A stretch of 64,000 bases of DNA, from NCBI RefSeq assembly GCF_001690275.1, contig NZ_LZGW01000032.1:62001-126000 (forward strand), written 5' to 3'. Below are positions 46,037-56,186 of the stretch, one piece after another. The translations under genes and the position numbers were made by a program. Source of the DNA: Gilliamella sp. WF3-4 (lineage in GTDB: Bacteria; Pseudomonadota; Gammaproteobacteria; Enterobacterales; Orbaceae). Position 1 is the first letter of the stretch, and each line of letters starts with the position of its first letter. Under the pieces are notes generated by a model. The model had not been told where the DNA came from, searched no databases, and saw only the letters and a program-made list of their open reading frames with translations.

Positions 46037-47953
46037 TTAATTTTTATAAGACTGTTTAGATAACAAGAAATTAATAACTTTATTTATATCCCGTGTTCTT
46101 GGCGATGGCGGCAAACTATTAATAAATGTTGCACCGTAAGGCCTCATAACCAAACGATTATCACAAATAATAACCGCACCACGGTCGTTGTGATGACGAA
46201 TTAATCGTCCGACACCTTGTTTTAAAGTAATAACCGCTTCGGGTAATTGTACATCATAAAATGCATCACCTCCCTGCATTTGACAATCTTCCATGCGAGC
46301 TTTAATTAAAGGATCGTCTGGAGAGGTAAATGGTAATTTGTCTATAATAACACATGACAATGTATCCCCTCTAACATCAATGCCTTCCCAAAAGCTGCTT
46401 GTTGCAATTAATAAGGCATTACCGCTATGAATAAACTGCTCAAGTAATTTAACTTTACTTGTTTCACCTTGAACTAACACCGGTAATTTTGTTAACTCTC
46501 GAAACTGTTTAGCTAAGGCGTTCATCATCGCATAAGAAGTACATAAGAAAAAACAACGACCATTATTTGCTTCAATAACCGGCAGTAAAATATCAACCAA
46601 TTTTTCAGCATTTCCCTTTTCATTTGGCGATGGGATATAACGAGGGACACACATAACAGTTTGATGCAAATAATCAAATGGACTTTCTAAAATAAGTGAA
46701 TCAGCATTCGTTAATCCTAAACGTTTAGTAAAATAATCTAATTGGTTATTGACTGATAGCGTTGCTGAAGTAAAAATCCAACTACCTTTTCGTTCTGTTA
46801 ATAATTCAGTGAATTTATCCGCGACGGATAATGGCGTTAACGCAAAAACAAAATAGTTATGGCTACTTTCATACCAATAGCTAAAGCCAGTTACATTTGT
46901 TTCCTGCAACCGTTTTAAAAGTGTATTATATTGGTTAATTCGTTCCAAACAGTTATCTAATGTTGAAGAACGCCCTACAGCCAATAGTAAGACCTCATGA
47001 CAAAAACTTAGAGCGTCTAAAAGATAAGTTAACTCTTTTTTTATCGCTTCTTGATTAAATAAAAAACGTAAATTACCTTTTGGCGATTGTTGATTGATCG
47101 CAATGCGTAAATCTTGAGTACATTTTTGTAGTTTGTCTGCACATTGTTGTAATTGTGACATATCTTTAACCTCAGTGCGATAACAGAGGTTAATTTCTTT
47201 GGACAGATCAAATAGTTGCCTGCTACTTAGTTGTTGCCCAAAATAATGGCAAGCGAGATCAGGGAGCTGATGTGCTTCATCGAAAATCATTACATCAGCT
47301 TTAGGGATAAGCTCACCAAAACCTGAGTCCTTTACCACCACATCAGCTAAAAATAAATGGTGATTAACAACGACAATATCTGCATTTAATGCTCGCTTAC
47401 GTGCTTTAACCACATAACAATCGTTATAATGTTCACAATCACTACCCAAACAATTATCATTCGTACTGGTTAATATCGGCCAAATTGGATTGTCTTCCGT
47501 AACAGTTGTACATTTGCTAATATCACCATCTTTAGTTTTGATTGACCAATTTTTTACACGCGCTAAATCAACACGTAAATCTTTATCAAGATCTCCCGCT
47601 GCGGCGTATTGATGATATAACCGCTCTAAACAAAGATAATTAGAGCGGCCTTTAAGTAAGGTTATCTTTCCAGAATAATTCAATGCTTTTTTGATAATTG
47701 GCAAATCTTTACTAAATAATTGCTCTTGTAAATTTTTAGAGCCAGTTGAAAGTATTACTTTTTTATCACTACGCAATGCGGGAACCAGATAAGCAAAGGT
47801 TTTACCAGTACCTGTTCCCGCTTCAACGACAAGTGAATGTTGTTTTTTTATTGATTCTGAGACTTTACTTGCCATGTTTCGTTGTGGCTCTCTTGCCACA
47901 AACCCATCAATAGCTTGAGCAAGCAAACCATTTTCTGAAAAATCATCAATCAC
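46037..47953 (-). CDS. yoaA: DinG-family ATP-dependent helicase YoaA
   Basis: XPD/DinG-type 5'-3' DNA helicase involved in tolerance of replication-blocking damage. The 638-aa protein has Walker A VEAGTGTGKTFAYL, four Fe-S cysteines (between CTTVTEDNPIW and NDNCLGSDCEHYNDC), DEAH box FDEAHQLPD, the motif FWEGIDVRGDTLSCVIIDKLPF and QGVGRLIRH near the end. Length matches YoaA, not the longer DinG. Operon with tsaB. Confidence 0.94.
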   Translation of the reverse strand: MIDDFSENGLLAQAIDGFVAREPQRNMASKVSESIKKQHSLVVEAGTGTGKTFAYLVPALRSDKKVILSTGSKNLQEQLFSKDLPIIKKALNYSGKITLLKGRSNYLCLERLYHQYAAAGDLDKDLRVDLARVKNWSIKTKDGDISKCTTVTEDNPIWPILTSTNDNCLGSDCEHYNDCYVVKARKRALNADIVVVNHHLFLADVVVKDSGFGELIPKADVMIFDEAHQLPDLACHYFGQQLSSRQLFDLSKEINLCYRTEVKDMSQLQQCADKLQKCTQDLRIAINQQSPKGNLRFLFNQEAIKKELTYLLDALSFCHEVLLLAVGRSSTLDNCLERINQYNTLLKRLQETNVTGFSYWYESSHNYFVFALTPLSVADKFTELLTERKGSWIFTSATLSVNNQLDYFTKRLGLTNADSLILESPFDYLHQTVMCVPRYIPSPNEKGNAEKLVDILLPVIEANNGRCFFLCTSYAMMNALAKQFRELTKLPVLVQGETSKVKLLEQFIHSGNALLIATSSFWEGIDVRGDTLSCVIIDKLPFTSPDDPLIKARMEDCQMQGGDAFYDVQLPEAVITLKQGVGRLIRHHNDRGAVIICDNRLVMRPYGATFINSLPPSPRTRDINKVINFLLSKQSYKN

Positions 47954-48189
47954 TTAAAAGATACCTAATAAAAAGATAAGTTCAATACACAAAGCCGGTC
48001 GACTAAGAGTTTTAATAGTTGACATATAATACATCAATGACCTAGCCCAAAAGAAATATAATAGCCCGTTAAGTGAATCATTAGCATTATATTCTATATA
48101 ATGAATCTATCCTTACATTTATTTCTAACAACTAATAGTAAATTAGATTACATAACATAACATTCAGAGCTAAATACTAATGCCGTAAA

Positions 48190-49164
48190 CTATTTCGTAA
48201 ATTTAACCCTTAAATAAATTAAATAGTGTTTTACCGATGCTAAATATTTTTTTTGTTTAAACATCAACCGAGAATAAGCGCGTATTGAGGAGGTTTTTTT
48301 GTCGTTATATAAAATTAAAGGATCATTCTTCCACGGAGATTTTTCTAAATAAAGATCATATAACTTAGAACGATAAGGCTGATGCCAAGGTTTGTTCTTT
48401 GTTATGTAATGAATTAACACAGTATCCTCAGGAACACTAGAGTCCTCATTACCATTGATTGACAATGCTAACAAATTATTACACTTCTTTGCTAATATAA
48501 TTCTTTTTTCGCCTACTACTATATTTAATACATCTTGGTCAGGATAATGATATTTTTCGCCACTATTTAATAACTTTAATGTTTTTGAAGTAACATTTTC
48601 CTGATACCAAAGTGGTATATTAATTAACATCACACCAGAATTAAAATACGTCCCATAGGTTACATGATACTTTGCGCATTGCGAGTCCTGCATATATGGT
48701 TCATCAGCAACAGCCGCAACAATAGCATTATTTAGAGAAATTTCATTGATAAAATCAAATTTTTTTAAGCAAAGCGTATCGCTATCAACATAGAGTAATT
48801 TGTTAGTGACATCCTTTAAAATCATAGGCGCAATTAAGCGAACGCATGCCGCAATAGGAAACAGCTCAGTATTTTTTTGATCAACTTTAAATTGTTCATT
48901 AATAACATATTCAGTTATAGATGTATTATGGGATTTAATAGCAGCAAATTTTTTTCTATTATTATCAGAAACATTATGGGTAAAAATATGGAAATGAATC
49001 TGTTGTTCATTATTATTTTCAATTATTGAAATAATATCTACACCTGCTGATAAAGCATAATTGTCATCGAAACACAAAAGAATATGTAATATACTTTCGT
49101 TATCCCAAAAATCACATGAGAGTAAAAAATTCTTTTTATTAATAAATTTATCAACGTTAACCAT
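48190..49164 (-). CDS. Family-8 glycosyltransferase (LPS type), copy 1
   Basis: Retaining glycosyltransferase of the WaaI/WaaJ kind that adds glucose or galactose to LPS outer core or a related glycan. 324 aa. Metal/sugar site LLYVDSDTLC (DxD), then GTYFNSGVMLINI and YPDQDVLNIV, and the late His motif HYITKNKPWHQPY. A C-terminal helical tail (AYSRLMFKQKKYLASVKHYL) matches the family's accessory domain. ATG 49164 has AAGGGG; it follows copy 2 by 11 bases, so they are cotranscribed. Copy 1 has YALSAG where the others have YAMPAG. Confidence 0.88.
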   Translation of the reverse strand: MVNVDKFINKKNFLLSCDFWDNESILHILLCFDDNYALSAGVDIISIIENNNEQQIHFHIFTHNVSDNNRKKFAAIKSHNTSITEYVINEQFKVDQKNTELFPIAACVRLIAPMILKDVTNKLLYVDSDTLCLKKFDFINEISLNNAIVAAVADEPYMQDSQCAKYHVTYGTYFNSGVMLINIPLWYQENVTSKTLKLLNSGEKYHYPDQDVLNIVVGEKRIILAKKCNNLLALSINGNEDSSVPEDTVLIHYITKNKPWHQPYRSKLYDLYLEKSPWKNDPLILYNDKKTSSIRAYSRLMFKQKKYLASVKHYLIYLRVKFTK

Positions 49165-49175
49165 AACATTACCCC

Positions 49176-50153
49176 TTAACGTTTTTTGCAAGTTTTATGC
49201 TTCAAATAAATCAAATAATATTTGAATGCAGCAAAATATTTATGCTGACTAGCTAGTAATTTTGCATACCGTCTAGTGGTTGATGGTGCGTTTTCATTGG
49301 CTAACAATAATTTATCTTTTGCCCATGGAGATAATTCGATATAATGTCGATACAGTGGAGTGATATAAAGTTGGTACCACGGTTTATTACCTGTGACATA
49401 ATGGATAATTGCGCTATCATTGCTAATAAGATTATCTTCTCCCCCTCCCACAGTAAGTGAAGTGAGTCGATTGAAACGCCTAGGTAAAAATACTGTTTTA
49501 CCTTGCATTAAAATATTTAAAACATCTTGATCCGCAAACTTGTATACTTTACCACTGTTAATCATTGCAAAGGCTTTTTCAGTAAGATTATTTTGCACCC
49601 ACATATCCGTATTAATATAAATCATTCCAGCATTAAAGTATTCACCATGAGAAATACCACAGGCAAGACATTGTTTTTCTTGCGTCTTATCAACATCAGG
49701 AACTACTGCTGAATATTTATTAGTTAAATCGGTATTAATTAATTCATTGAGATTATCGGTACATAACACATCACAATCTAAATATAAAACTCGAGAAGTA
49801 ACTTTATTTAGCATTTGTGGGACAATAAATCGTAAACAAGTTGATGCTGAAACATGTAAAACTAATGTATCGGGGTTTATTGAAAAATTATCACTAATTT
49901 CATAACAAATTATACTAATATTTTCTTTACTTAATTGATTAAATATTATAATTTTCTCATTAGAAACATTATTAGCAAATAAATGGAACACAAGATTTTT
50001 ATCAGGATTATTTAAGATTACTGAAGACATAGCAATACCTGCTGGCATTGCATAATTATCATCAAAGCAAAATGCTATATGTAAGGTATTTAATGATTCT
50101 ATAGTATTATTAAATAATGTTCTAATTTTGCTAATAAAAAGATTTTCTGCCAT
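49176..50153 (-). CDS. Family-8 glycosyltransferase (LPS type), copy 2
   Basis: 325 aa from ATG 50153; the frame also opens at a TTG at 50171. Same family as copy 1: IAFCFDDNYAMPAGIAMSSV at the nucleotide-sugar site, VLYLDCDVLC with the DxD, GEYFNAGMIYINTDMW, FADQDVLNILMQGK and HYVTGNKPWYQLY. The C-terminal RRYAKLLASQHKYFAAFKYY tail is shared with its neighbours. Donor and acceptor cannot be read from sequence. First gene of a two-gene unit with copy 1 and divergent from copy 3. Confidence 0.88.
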   Translation of the reverse strand: MAENLFISKIRTLFNNTIESLNTLHIAFCFDDNYAMPAGIAMSSVILNNPDKNLVFHLFANNVSNEKIIIFNQLSKENISIICYEISDNFSINPDTLVLHVSASTCLRFIVPQMLNKVTSRVLYLDCDVLCTDNLNELINTDLTNKYSAVVPDVDKTQEKQCLACGISHGEYFNAGMIYINTDMWVQNNLTEKAFAMINSGKVYKFADQDVLNILMQGKTVFLPRRFNRLTSLTVGGGEDNLISNDSAIIHYVTGNKPWYQLYITPLYRHYIELSPWAKDKLLLANENAPSTTRRYAKLLASQHKYFAAFKYYLIYLKHKTCKKR

Positions 50154-50306
50154 TTTTTGCCAATTTTTCAACTATGTTAAAGGTTAAAGAACTATTCTAT
50201 TGTAACATAAGTTAAATTAAACAATGAAGTAATAATCAATTTTATGTTGACATATTAATTTGGTAATGACTAAATAACGCGGTTGAGTTTTTAAAGAGTA
50301 TTAGAA

Positions 50307-51260
50307 ATGAATAACAGAATTAACATTGCATATTGTACTGATTCAAATTATATTGAGCATGTAGGTGTGTCGATTACCTCTATTATGCTTAATAATATGC
50401 ATAATAATATTCATTTTCATATTTTTTTATACGATGTATCTCCCAAAGACCAACAAAAATTACAAAAAATTAGCCCATTAATTAATATCTATATTATTCC
50501 TTTTGAAGAGCTAGCTAAATATAAAGATCATAAGAGCAATAAAATAACTCATATTAACCGCTCAATGTATATCCGATTATCTGTGCCAAAACTATTATAT
50601 GGCAAAATTGATAAATTTATTTACTTAGATGCAGATACCCTATGTTTTTCTGATTTATCGCCTATTTTAAATATCAATATAGATTCGGTTATTTGTGCTG
50701 TCACACCTGATTCGTTAGATAAAAAGAAGATGTTAAAAAACACAGAAAGGCTTGAACTTACTTCAGAAAGCTATTTTAACTCAGGTTTTTTATACATTAA
50801 CACTGACAATTGGATTAATTTTGATACGGAGAATAAAGTAAACACAATATTACTATCTGCAAAAACAGAACGTTTAATTTACCCAGATCAAGATGTGCTA
50901 AATATAGTTCTACAAAATCAAGTCTCATATATAGATCCTAATTGGAATTACTTATTTACTTGGATGGATGATAAACAAAAGGAAACATTTTTTTATAATA
51001 AAAAATCTTTACCCTATATTATTCATTTTACTGGTCCTAGGAAAATGTGGTACACCGAAAATGAAGGTCTTGCACAAAATTTATATACATATTATAAGCA
51101 TTTTACCCCTTGGGCAAATAGCCCACTAAAATCATATCAGAACAAAATGAGGCCAGTCGATTATAGAGTTTTTTCTGCACAATTTTTTAGGAAAGGTTCC
51201 ATTTTAAAAGGGATAAAATTTTACATCACTTACTTAATTAAAAAATTACTATATAAATAG
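50307..51260 (+). CDS. Family-8 glycosyltransferase, divergent copy 3
   Basis: A 317-aa GT8 enzyme less like the other four copies: it opens INIAYCTDSNYIEHVGVSIT instead of FDDNYAMPAG, has FIYLDADTLC (DxD), SYFNSGFLYINTDNW, YPDQDVLNIVLQNQ and HFTGPRKMWY as the His motif. The C-terminal tail (FSAQFFRKGSILKGIKFYIT) is also related. It is followed by the phosphoethanolamine transferase gene after 29 bases and probably shares its transcript, so it may build the residue that is then decorated. Confidence 0.85.
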   Translation: MNNRINIAYCTDSNYIEHVGVSITSIMLNNMHNNIHFHIFLYDVSPKDQQKLQKISPLINIYIIPFEELAKYKDHKSNKITHINRSMYIRLSVPKLLYGKIDKFIYLDADTLCFSDLSPILNINIDSVICAVTPDSLDKKKMLKNTERLELTSESYFNSGFLYINTDNWINFDTENKVNTILLSAKTERLIYPDQDVLNIVLQNQVSYIDPNWNYLFTWMDDKQKETFFYNKKSLPYIIHFTGPRKMWYTENEGLAQNLYTYYKHFTPWANSPLKSYQNKMRPVDYRVFSAQFFRKGSILKGIKFYITYLIKKLLYK

Positions 51261-51289
51261 ATTATGGAAATGATTAAAGGTTCTATCTA

Positions 51290-52888
51290 ATGTTAAAAAT
51301 AAAAAATTTAAGTATTCCAATTTTAACTAAACAAAACATTTTGGTTGTCGCGTACTTTGCAGTTATTTTGATCGCTTTTTATATTATAAATATTGGTAAT
51401 TTAAACAATTTTAGTTATACGTTTCTAATCTATATGCTTTTTTTGGCATTTTTCCCAAAAACTAGATGGATAAAATTACCAATATTTGGAATATTCAATT
51501 TTATTTTAGCTATAGAATTATTTTTTACTATAAAATATGGTTACGTTTCAAAATCTCTTTTAAAAACAGCTTTAGAAAATGATACAAACCAAAGTTATAT
51601 AATGATAAAAAATGAACTTGCCACAATCATATTACCTTCTTTATTCTTTTCATTAATTTATACTTATTTTATATATAATAATATTAAAATATCTTTTAAA
51701 AATAAAAAATTATATTGGTCTATAATTTTTACTTGTTGTTTTTTCTTGTTTAAGAATACTATATATTACTATTTATCGAACAAAAGGCATATTATTGAAT
51801 TTCAAGTCGATCCGTTCTTTTCTTTAAACAAATCTATACGTATAAAATATCCGGTAGTGATTGGCAACTCAACCATACTATTAACCTATTATTTAGGATT
51901 TACAGAAAAGTATACTGAAACAATTGAGCATGAAAAATTTAATAGCTCAATAAGCAATCCTCATACTCCTATTACTTTTGATAAATATAAGAATATTATT
52001 TTTATTTTGGGTGAATCTGCATATCGTGATCGACACAGTATTTACGGATATAAAAAAAATACAACGCCAGAAATGCAAAAAATATTTTCCCAAACCAACG
52101 GTTGTATAATAGATAAAGTTCACTCACCAGCATCTATAACTAGAGATGCTATACCAATGTTATTTTCTTTTGCAAAACCCAATAACGAATTACCGTTATT
52201 AGAAGAAAAGAACATAATTGAAATGGCTAACCTTCAAAATTATAATTCTATATGGATATCAAAAAATCGTGAATCAGGTCCTCATAGTAGTAAATACTCC
52301 ATAATAGCAAAACTAAGTAATATTTTTATTGAAGGTTTAAATGATGACCTAGCTCTACCAAAGCAATTAGTTGAAACTAACTTTCAAGATAATGAAAAGA
52401 ACTTTATAGTTATCCATTTAGCTGGAAGCCACAAACCTTATAAACTTGGCTACGACGAGTTAGATATTTTAACCTTACCCAATGGCGATGAATATGATTT
52501 AACTATCCATCATACAGATAGAGTCATAAAACAAATTTATATGATTTTGAAAGAAAAATTGGATAATTTTATTCTAATTTATACCCCTGATCATGGAGAA
52601 ATTGTTAATCTAGGACATGGCCTGTTAAGACAATCAAAAGAATTTAGCAACCAGTTTGAAATCCCTTTGATGATGTACTCGACTTATGACAATTACCCAT
52701 GTCTAGAAATTGAAAACTATCGTAATCCTACTAAAATGATAAACACATCTAATCTTGTTTACTTATTAAGTAAATTACTCGGCTACTCCGTTAGCATAGA
52801 TCAATCTTTTATTGAAAACGATTTAATATTATCAGTGGATGGGCAATCATATGAGTACCAAACTTTCATAAAACAATATCAGCACTGA
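51290..52888 (+). CDS. Phosphoethanolamine transferase-like membrane enzyme
   Basis: A 532-aa protein of the sulfatase/alkaline-phosphatase superfamily, EptA/CptA type, which moves phosphoethanolamine from PE to LPS or another glycan in the periplasm. About five N-terminal membrane helices (to about residue 205), then the catalytic domain: IIFILGESAYRDRHSIYGYK (metal Glu), SPASITRDAIP with the candidate Thr nucleophile, HLAGSHKPY and IYTPDHGE. PE comes from psd in the same window. Charge masking of LPS would favour resistance to host cationic peptides, but the acceptor is not known. Confidence 0.82.
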   Translation: MLKIKNLSIPILTKQNILVVAYFAVILIAFYIINIGNLNNFSYTFLIYMLFLAFFPKTRWIKLPIFGIFNFILAIELFFTIKYGYVSKSLLKTALENDTNQSYIMIKNELATIILPSLFFSLIYTYFIYNNIKISFKNKKLYWSIIFTCCFFLFKNTIYYYLSNKRHIIEFQVDPFFSLNKSIRIKYPVVIGNSTILLTYYLGFTEKYTETIEHEKFNSSISNPHTPITFDKYKNIIFILGESAYRDRHSIYGYKKNTTPEMQKIFSQTNGCIIDKVHSPASITRDAIPMLFSFAKPNNELPLLEEKNIIEMANLQNYNSIWISKNRESGPHSSKYSIIAKLSNIFIEGLNDDLALPKQLVETNFQDNEKNFIVIHLAGSHKPYKLGYDELDILTLPNGDEYDLTIHHTDRVIKQIYMILKEKLDNFILIYTPDHGEIVNLGHGLLRQSKEFSNQFEIPLMMYSTYDNYPCLEIENYRNPTKMINTSNLVYLLSKLLGYSVSIDQSFIENDLILSVDGQSYEYQTFIKQYQH

Positions 52889-52941
52889 CATTGTTTTTAC
52901 CTCTTTTTGGGAATAATACTAGATTTGGTGTGTCTAAAAAA

Positions 52942-53910
52942 TCATGTCAATTTCTTAGACAAATAAAACGAGTAAAACTTCAAGGCAGTGATAATTTTTC
53001 CTTTTTTCAAGCAATATTTGGCGTAATGACGTAACCACGACTTTTTTAAAGATAAAGGTCGTTTTGTTGCTTTCCAAGGCGATAAATCAAAATATTTTTT
53101 GAACAATTTAGAATCAAACGTTTGATACCATGGTTTATATCCAGTCACATAATGCAATAATACTGTATAGGGCGCTATTAACTGTTCTTCTTTACAGGAA
53201 GTGGTTATATGAATTTTTGTATTATATTTAATCGGCAGAAGGCGAGTTTTATTTTCTAATAAAATATTTAAAACATCTTGATCGGCAAACCGATAAATAT
53301 TTCCATCATTTATCATATTCATACACAAAGATGTCATATTGTTCATGTCCCATTGTTGAGTATTTATTAGCAAAACACCGGCATTAAAATATCTATCAAA
53401 GTTGATTTGATATAAATCTTTTATAGTATCCCTCATCACACTATCATCAGGTATTACGCCAGCGACATAATTTTCTAACGCTGAATTATATAGTTTACTA
53501 ATTGATTTTAGGCATAAAATATCACTATCAAGATATAAAAACTTATCGGTTTGATCTTTTAAAACATCGGGAATAATAAACCTAACACATGACATAGCAG
53601 ATAAATAACCTAAAACTAATGTTTCCGAATTAATCTGAAAATTGCTATTTAAATAATATATTTTTATCGTGCAAGCACTACTTACTAATTGCTTAAACTT
53701 TTTCAAATTATTCGGAGATATGTTATCCACAAATAGGTGAAAGCATAAACATGCATCTGGGTTATTATAAATAACAGAGGAAATTGTCACTCCAGCAGGC
53801 ATTGCGTAGTTATCATCAAATGCCAATGCAATATGCATTATATCTGATCTTTGCTGATTTGATTTTGAAAGGTTTTGTACTTTACTAATATAAATTTGTT
53901 GATTAGACAT
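52942..53910 (-). CDS. Family-8 glycosyltransferase (LPS type), copy 4
   Basis: 322 aa; IALAFDDNYAMPAGVTISSV, FLYLDSDILC (DxD), RYFNAGVLLINTQQW, the long DQDVLNILLENKTRLLPIK stretch and HYVTGYKPWYQTF. C-terminal LRHYAKYCLKKGKIITALKF tail. It is especially close to copy 5, which lies 147 bases away in the opposite orientation, so the two look like a recent inverted duplicate pair. Confidence 0.88.
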   Translation of the reverse strand: MSNQQIYISKVQNLSKSNQQRSDIMHIALAFDDNYAMPAGVTISSVIYNNPDACLCFHLFVDNISPNNLKKFKQLVSSACTIKIYYLNSNFQINSETLVLGYLSAMSCVRFIIPDVLKDQTDKFLYLDSDILCLKSISKLYNSALENYVAGVIPDDSVMRDTIKDLYQINFDRYFNAGVLLINTQQWDMNNMTSLCMNMINDGNIYRFADQDVLNILLENKTRLLPIKYNTKIHITTSCKEEQLIAPYTVLLHYVTGYKPWYQTFDSKLFKKYFDLSPWKATKRPLSLKKSWLRHYAKYCLKKGKIITALKFYSFYLSKKLT

Positions 53911-54090
53911 TTGCTATTTTTTATTTAAATAATTCTCCTTATTCTAAATAAAACATATTTATGTGTAAATTTGTTTTTTAAATTTTTTAATAGGTTAAAC
54001 ACTATATCATCTACCAAAATTATTTGATCTATATTTTGACGATAATTGAATATATAATTGCATACACATTCTATAATTAAAATAATTTAC

Positions 54091-55068
54091 ATGTTGAACG
54101 TTAACAAATTTATTGATCAAATTTCCCCACTTATTAATAACAGCAACCCACAATACTCAACACTCAATATTGCTCTAGGTTTCGACGACAATTACGCAAT
54201 GCCTGCCGGTGTTGCAATGTTATCAGTAATAAAAAACACGCCAAATTATAATCTTCATTTTCATTTATTTATTGATAATGTCTCTGATAAAAATATTGAA
54301 AAATTCAAAAAACTAAGCTGTAGTAATGTGTCGATTACGCTTTATTATTTGAATAATAATTTTATTATAAATCCTAAAACACTTGTTCTACATATAACTA
54401 ATGTATCAACTTGTATTCGTTTTATCATGCCCAATTTTCTTTCCTCAATAACTGATAAATTAATTTACCTTGATAGTGATGTAATATGTTTACAATCATT
54501 AGCACAAATATTTGAGTACAATATTGAAGATTATATTGCTGGCGTAGTAAGCGATACAAAAGATATGCAACAAACAATAAGTAAAATGTATCATATTGAT
54601 TCAAAAAGATATTTCAATGCAGGCGTTCTTTTGATAAACACAAAAAAATGGTGTGATGAAAATATTTCCGAAAAGGCGCTAGAATTGATCAATAATGGAA
54701 ATATATATAAATTTGCGGATCAAGATGTTTTAAACATTTTGCTTGAAAATAAAACACGTTTGTTACCTATAAAATTTAATACTAAAATAAAAATTTCTAC
54801 TGACGCTCATCAGGAAAAAAATATTAAACCTTATACAGTAATTTTACATTATATTTCACAAAATAAACCTTGGTTTAAAGTATACCTTTCTAAAATATTT
54901 GAATATTATTTTCAACTCTCTCCATGGAAAGACGACGAGTTACCATTAAGTGGTAATAGTTCTTCAATTAGAAACTATGCTAAATATCTAATGAAGCAAA
55001 GATCTTATTGCAAATCTATTTATTACTATGGCGTCTATTTAAAATATAAGTTATTTCTAAAAAAATAG
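54091..55068 (+). CDS. Family-8 glycosyltransferase (LPS type), copy 5
   Basis: 325 aa from ATG 54091 (the open frame reaches a TTG at 54058). IALGFDDNYAMPAGVAMLSV, LIYLDSDVIC (DxD), RYFNAGVLLINTKKW, the DQDVLNILLENKTRLLPIK stretch shared exactly with copy 4, and HYISQNKPWFKVY in place of the usual HYVTGNKPW. Followed after 2 bases by a family-2 glycosyltransferase, so the two are translationally linked. Confidence 0.88.
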   Translation: MLNVNKFIDQISPLINNSNPQYSTLNIALGFDDNYAMPAGVAMLSVIKNTPNYNLHFHLFIDNVSDKNIEKFKKLSCSNVSITLYYLNNNFIINPKTLVLHITNVSTCIRFIMPNFLSSITDKLIYLDSDVICLQSLAQIFEYNIEDYIAGVVSDTKDMQQTISKMYHIDSKRYFNAGVLLINTKKWCDENISEKALELINNGNIYKFADQDVLNILLENKTRLLPIKFNTKIKISTDAHQEKNIKPYTVILHYISQNKPWFKVYLSKIFEYYFQLSPWKDDELPLSGNSSSIRNYAKYLMKQRSYCKSIYYYGVYLKYKLFLKK

Positions 55069-55070
55069 CC

Positions 55071-56153
55071 ATGGGAAAATACTATATGACAAATAAAATA
55101 ACTGATATTTCTATAATTATCCCTTGTTATAATGTAGAGGACTACATTGCTGATTGCTTGAACTCTCTCATAAATCAAAGTTGTTTACCGAAAGAGATTA
55201 TTTGTATTGATGATGGTTCAACCGATAACACGCTATTAATCCTTCAACAATATGCATCAAAATTGAGCTACATAAAGATTGTTCAACAATCTAACCTTGG
55301 TGTAAGCGTAGCTAGAAATAAAGGAATTGAGATAGCATCAGGCAATTATATTCTTTTTATTGATTCTGATGATATTATAAACATAAATCTATTTGATGAG
55401 TTTGCAACAATATTAAATATAGAGCCAAATTTAGATTTTTTTTATTTTGACTATACCTCTTTTCAAGACAGTAAGGCACATCTTAAATCAAGTCAATTCT
55501 CGCCTACCAAACCAAAGTTTTTTAAGTCAGGGTTAGATTTATTCAGTTATTTATTAGAAAAAAAGAATTATTCTGGTGTCGTATGGCGATATATATTTAA
55601 TCAAAAATTATTTAAAGAAAAATTCATTGGAAAAAATCATGAGGATCATCTTGTTTCTCTCTCTATTATATCGAAAGCAAAAGCCACATATTATTTAAAA
55701 AATAAAGCTGCATATTTCCACCGTGTTCGATCTTCCTCATTATCAATGCAAAACATTGACTATTTATATACCAATACATTAAAAAATGTCTTAAATAAAT
55801 GTATTACAAATATCATTGAATTGCCTTTATCAGAAATAGCTAAACGTAATTATATTTTAGTAATGAATGCAACCTATTTAGAATCAGTATTAAAGTCAAA
55901 TAAATTACAATCAAAAAAAGAAAAAGAAAGTCTTATTCAAGAACTGGGGCTGCTAAAGCTACTAATACGAATTTACATCGACAATAAACCTAATATTTTT
56001 AGAAATATTCCTTATATTTTAAAATTTATAAAAAATTATCCTTGCCCAATGTCAACCAAACAAGCATTGCTAAAATGCGTAATAACTAAACAACATCCTT
56101 GTTTAAATATTAAAAGTAAATTCAAACAATATTCTTCATTAAATAAATTTTAA
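55071..56153 (+). CDS. Family-2 glycosyltransferase
   Basis: A 360-aa GT-A inverting glycosyltransferase: SIIIPCYNVEDYIADCLNSL at the start, IDDGSTDNTL, GVSVARNKGIEIASGNYILF and the DxD FIDSDD. Domain occupies about residues 8-230; the rest is helical and basic. A second ATG at 55086 is an equally possible start. Sits directly behind GT8 copy 5. Sugar and acceptor unknown; LPS or surface-glycan extension is inferred from context. Confidence 0.87.
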   Translation: MGKYYMTNKITDISIIIPCYNVEDYIADCLNSLINQSCLPKEIICIDDGSTDNTLLILQQYASKLSYIKIVQQSNLGVSVARNKGIEIASGNYILFIDSDDIININLFDEFATILNIEPNLDFFYFDYTSFQDSKAHLKSSQFSPTKPKFFKSGLDLFSYLLEKKNYSGVVWRYIFNQKLFKEKFIGKNHEDHLVSLSIISKAKATYYLKNKAAYFHRVRSSSLSMQNIDYLYTNTLKNVLNKCITNIIELPLSEIAKRNYILVMNATYLESVLKSNKLQSKKEKESLIQELGLLKLLIRIYIDNKPNIFRNIPYILKFIKNYPCPMSTKQALLKCVITKQHPCLNIKSKFKQYSSLNKF

Positions 56154-56186
56154 ACTGTAATATAATCATTTAAATATGCAATATTT

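Noticed and set aside
48190-55068. CRISPR-like or tandem short repeats in the glycosyltransferase region
   Set aside because: Apparent repetition comes from paralogous genes, not from short spaced repeats.
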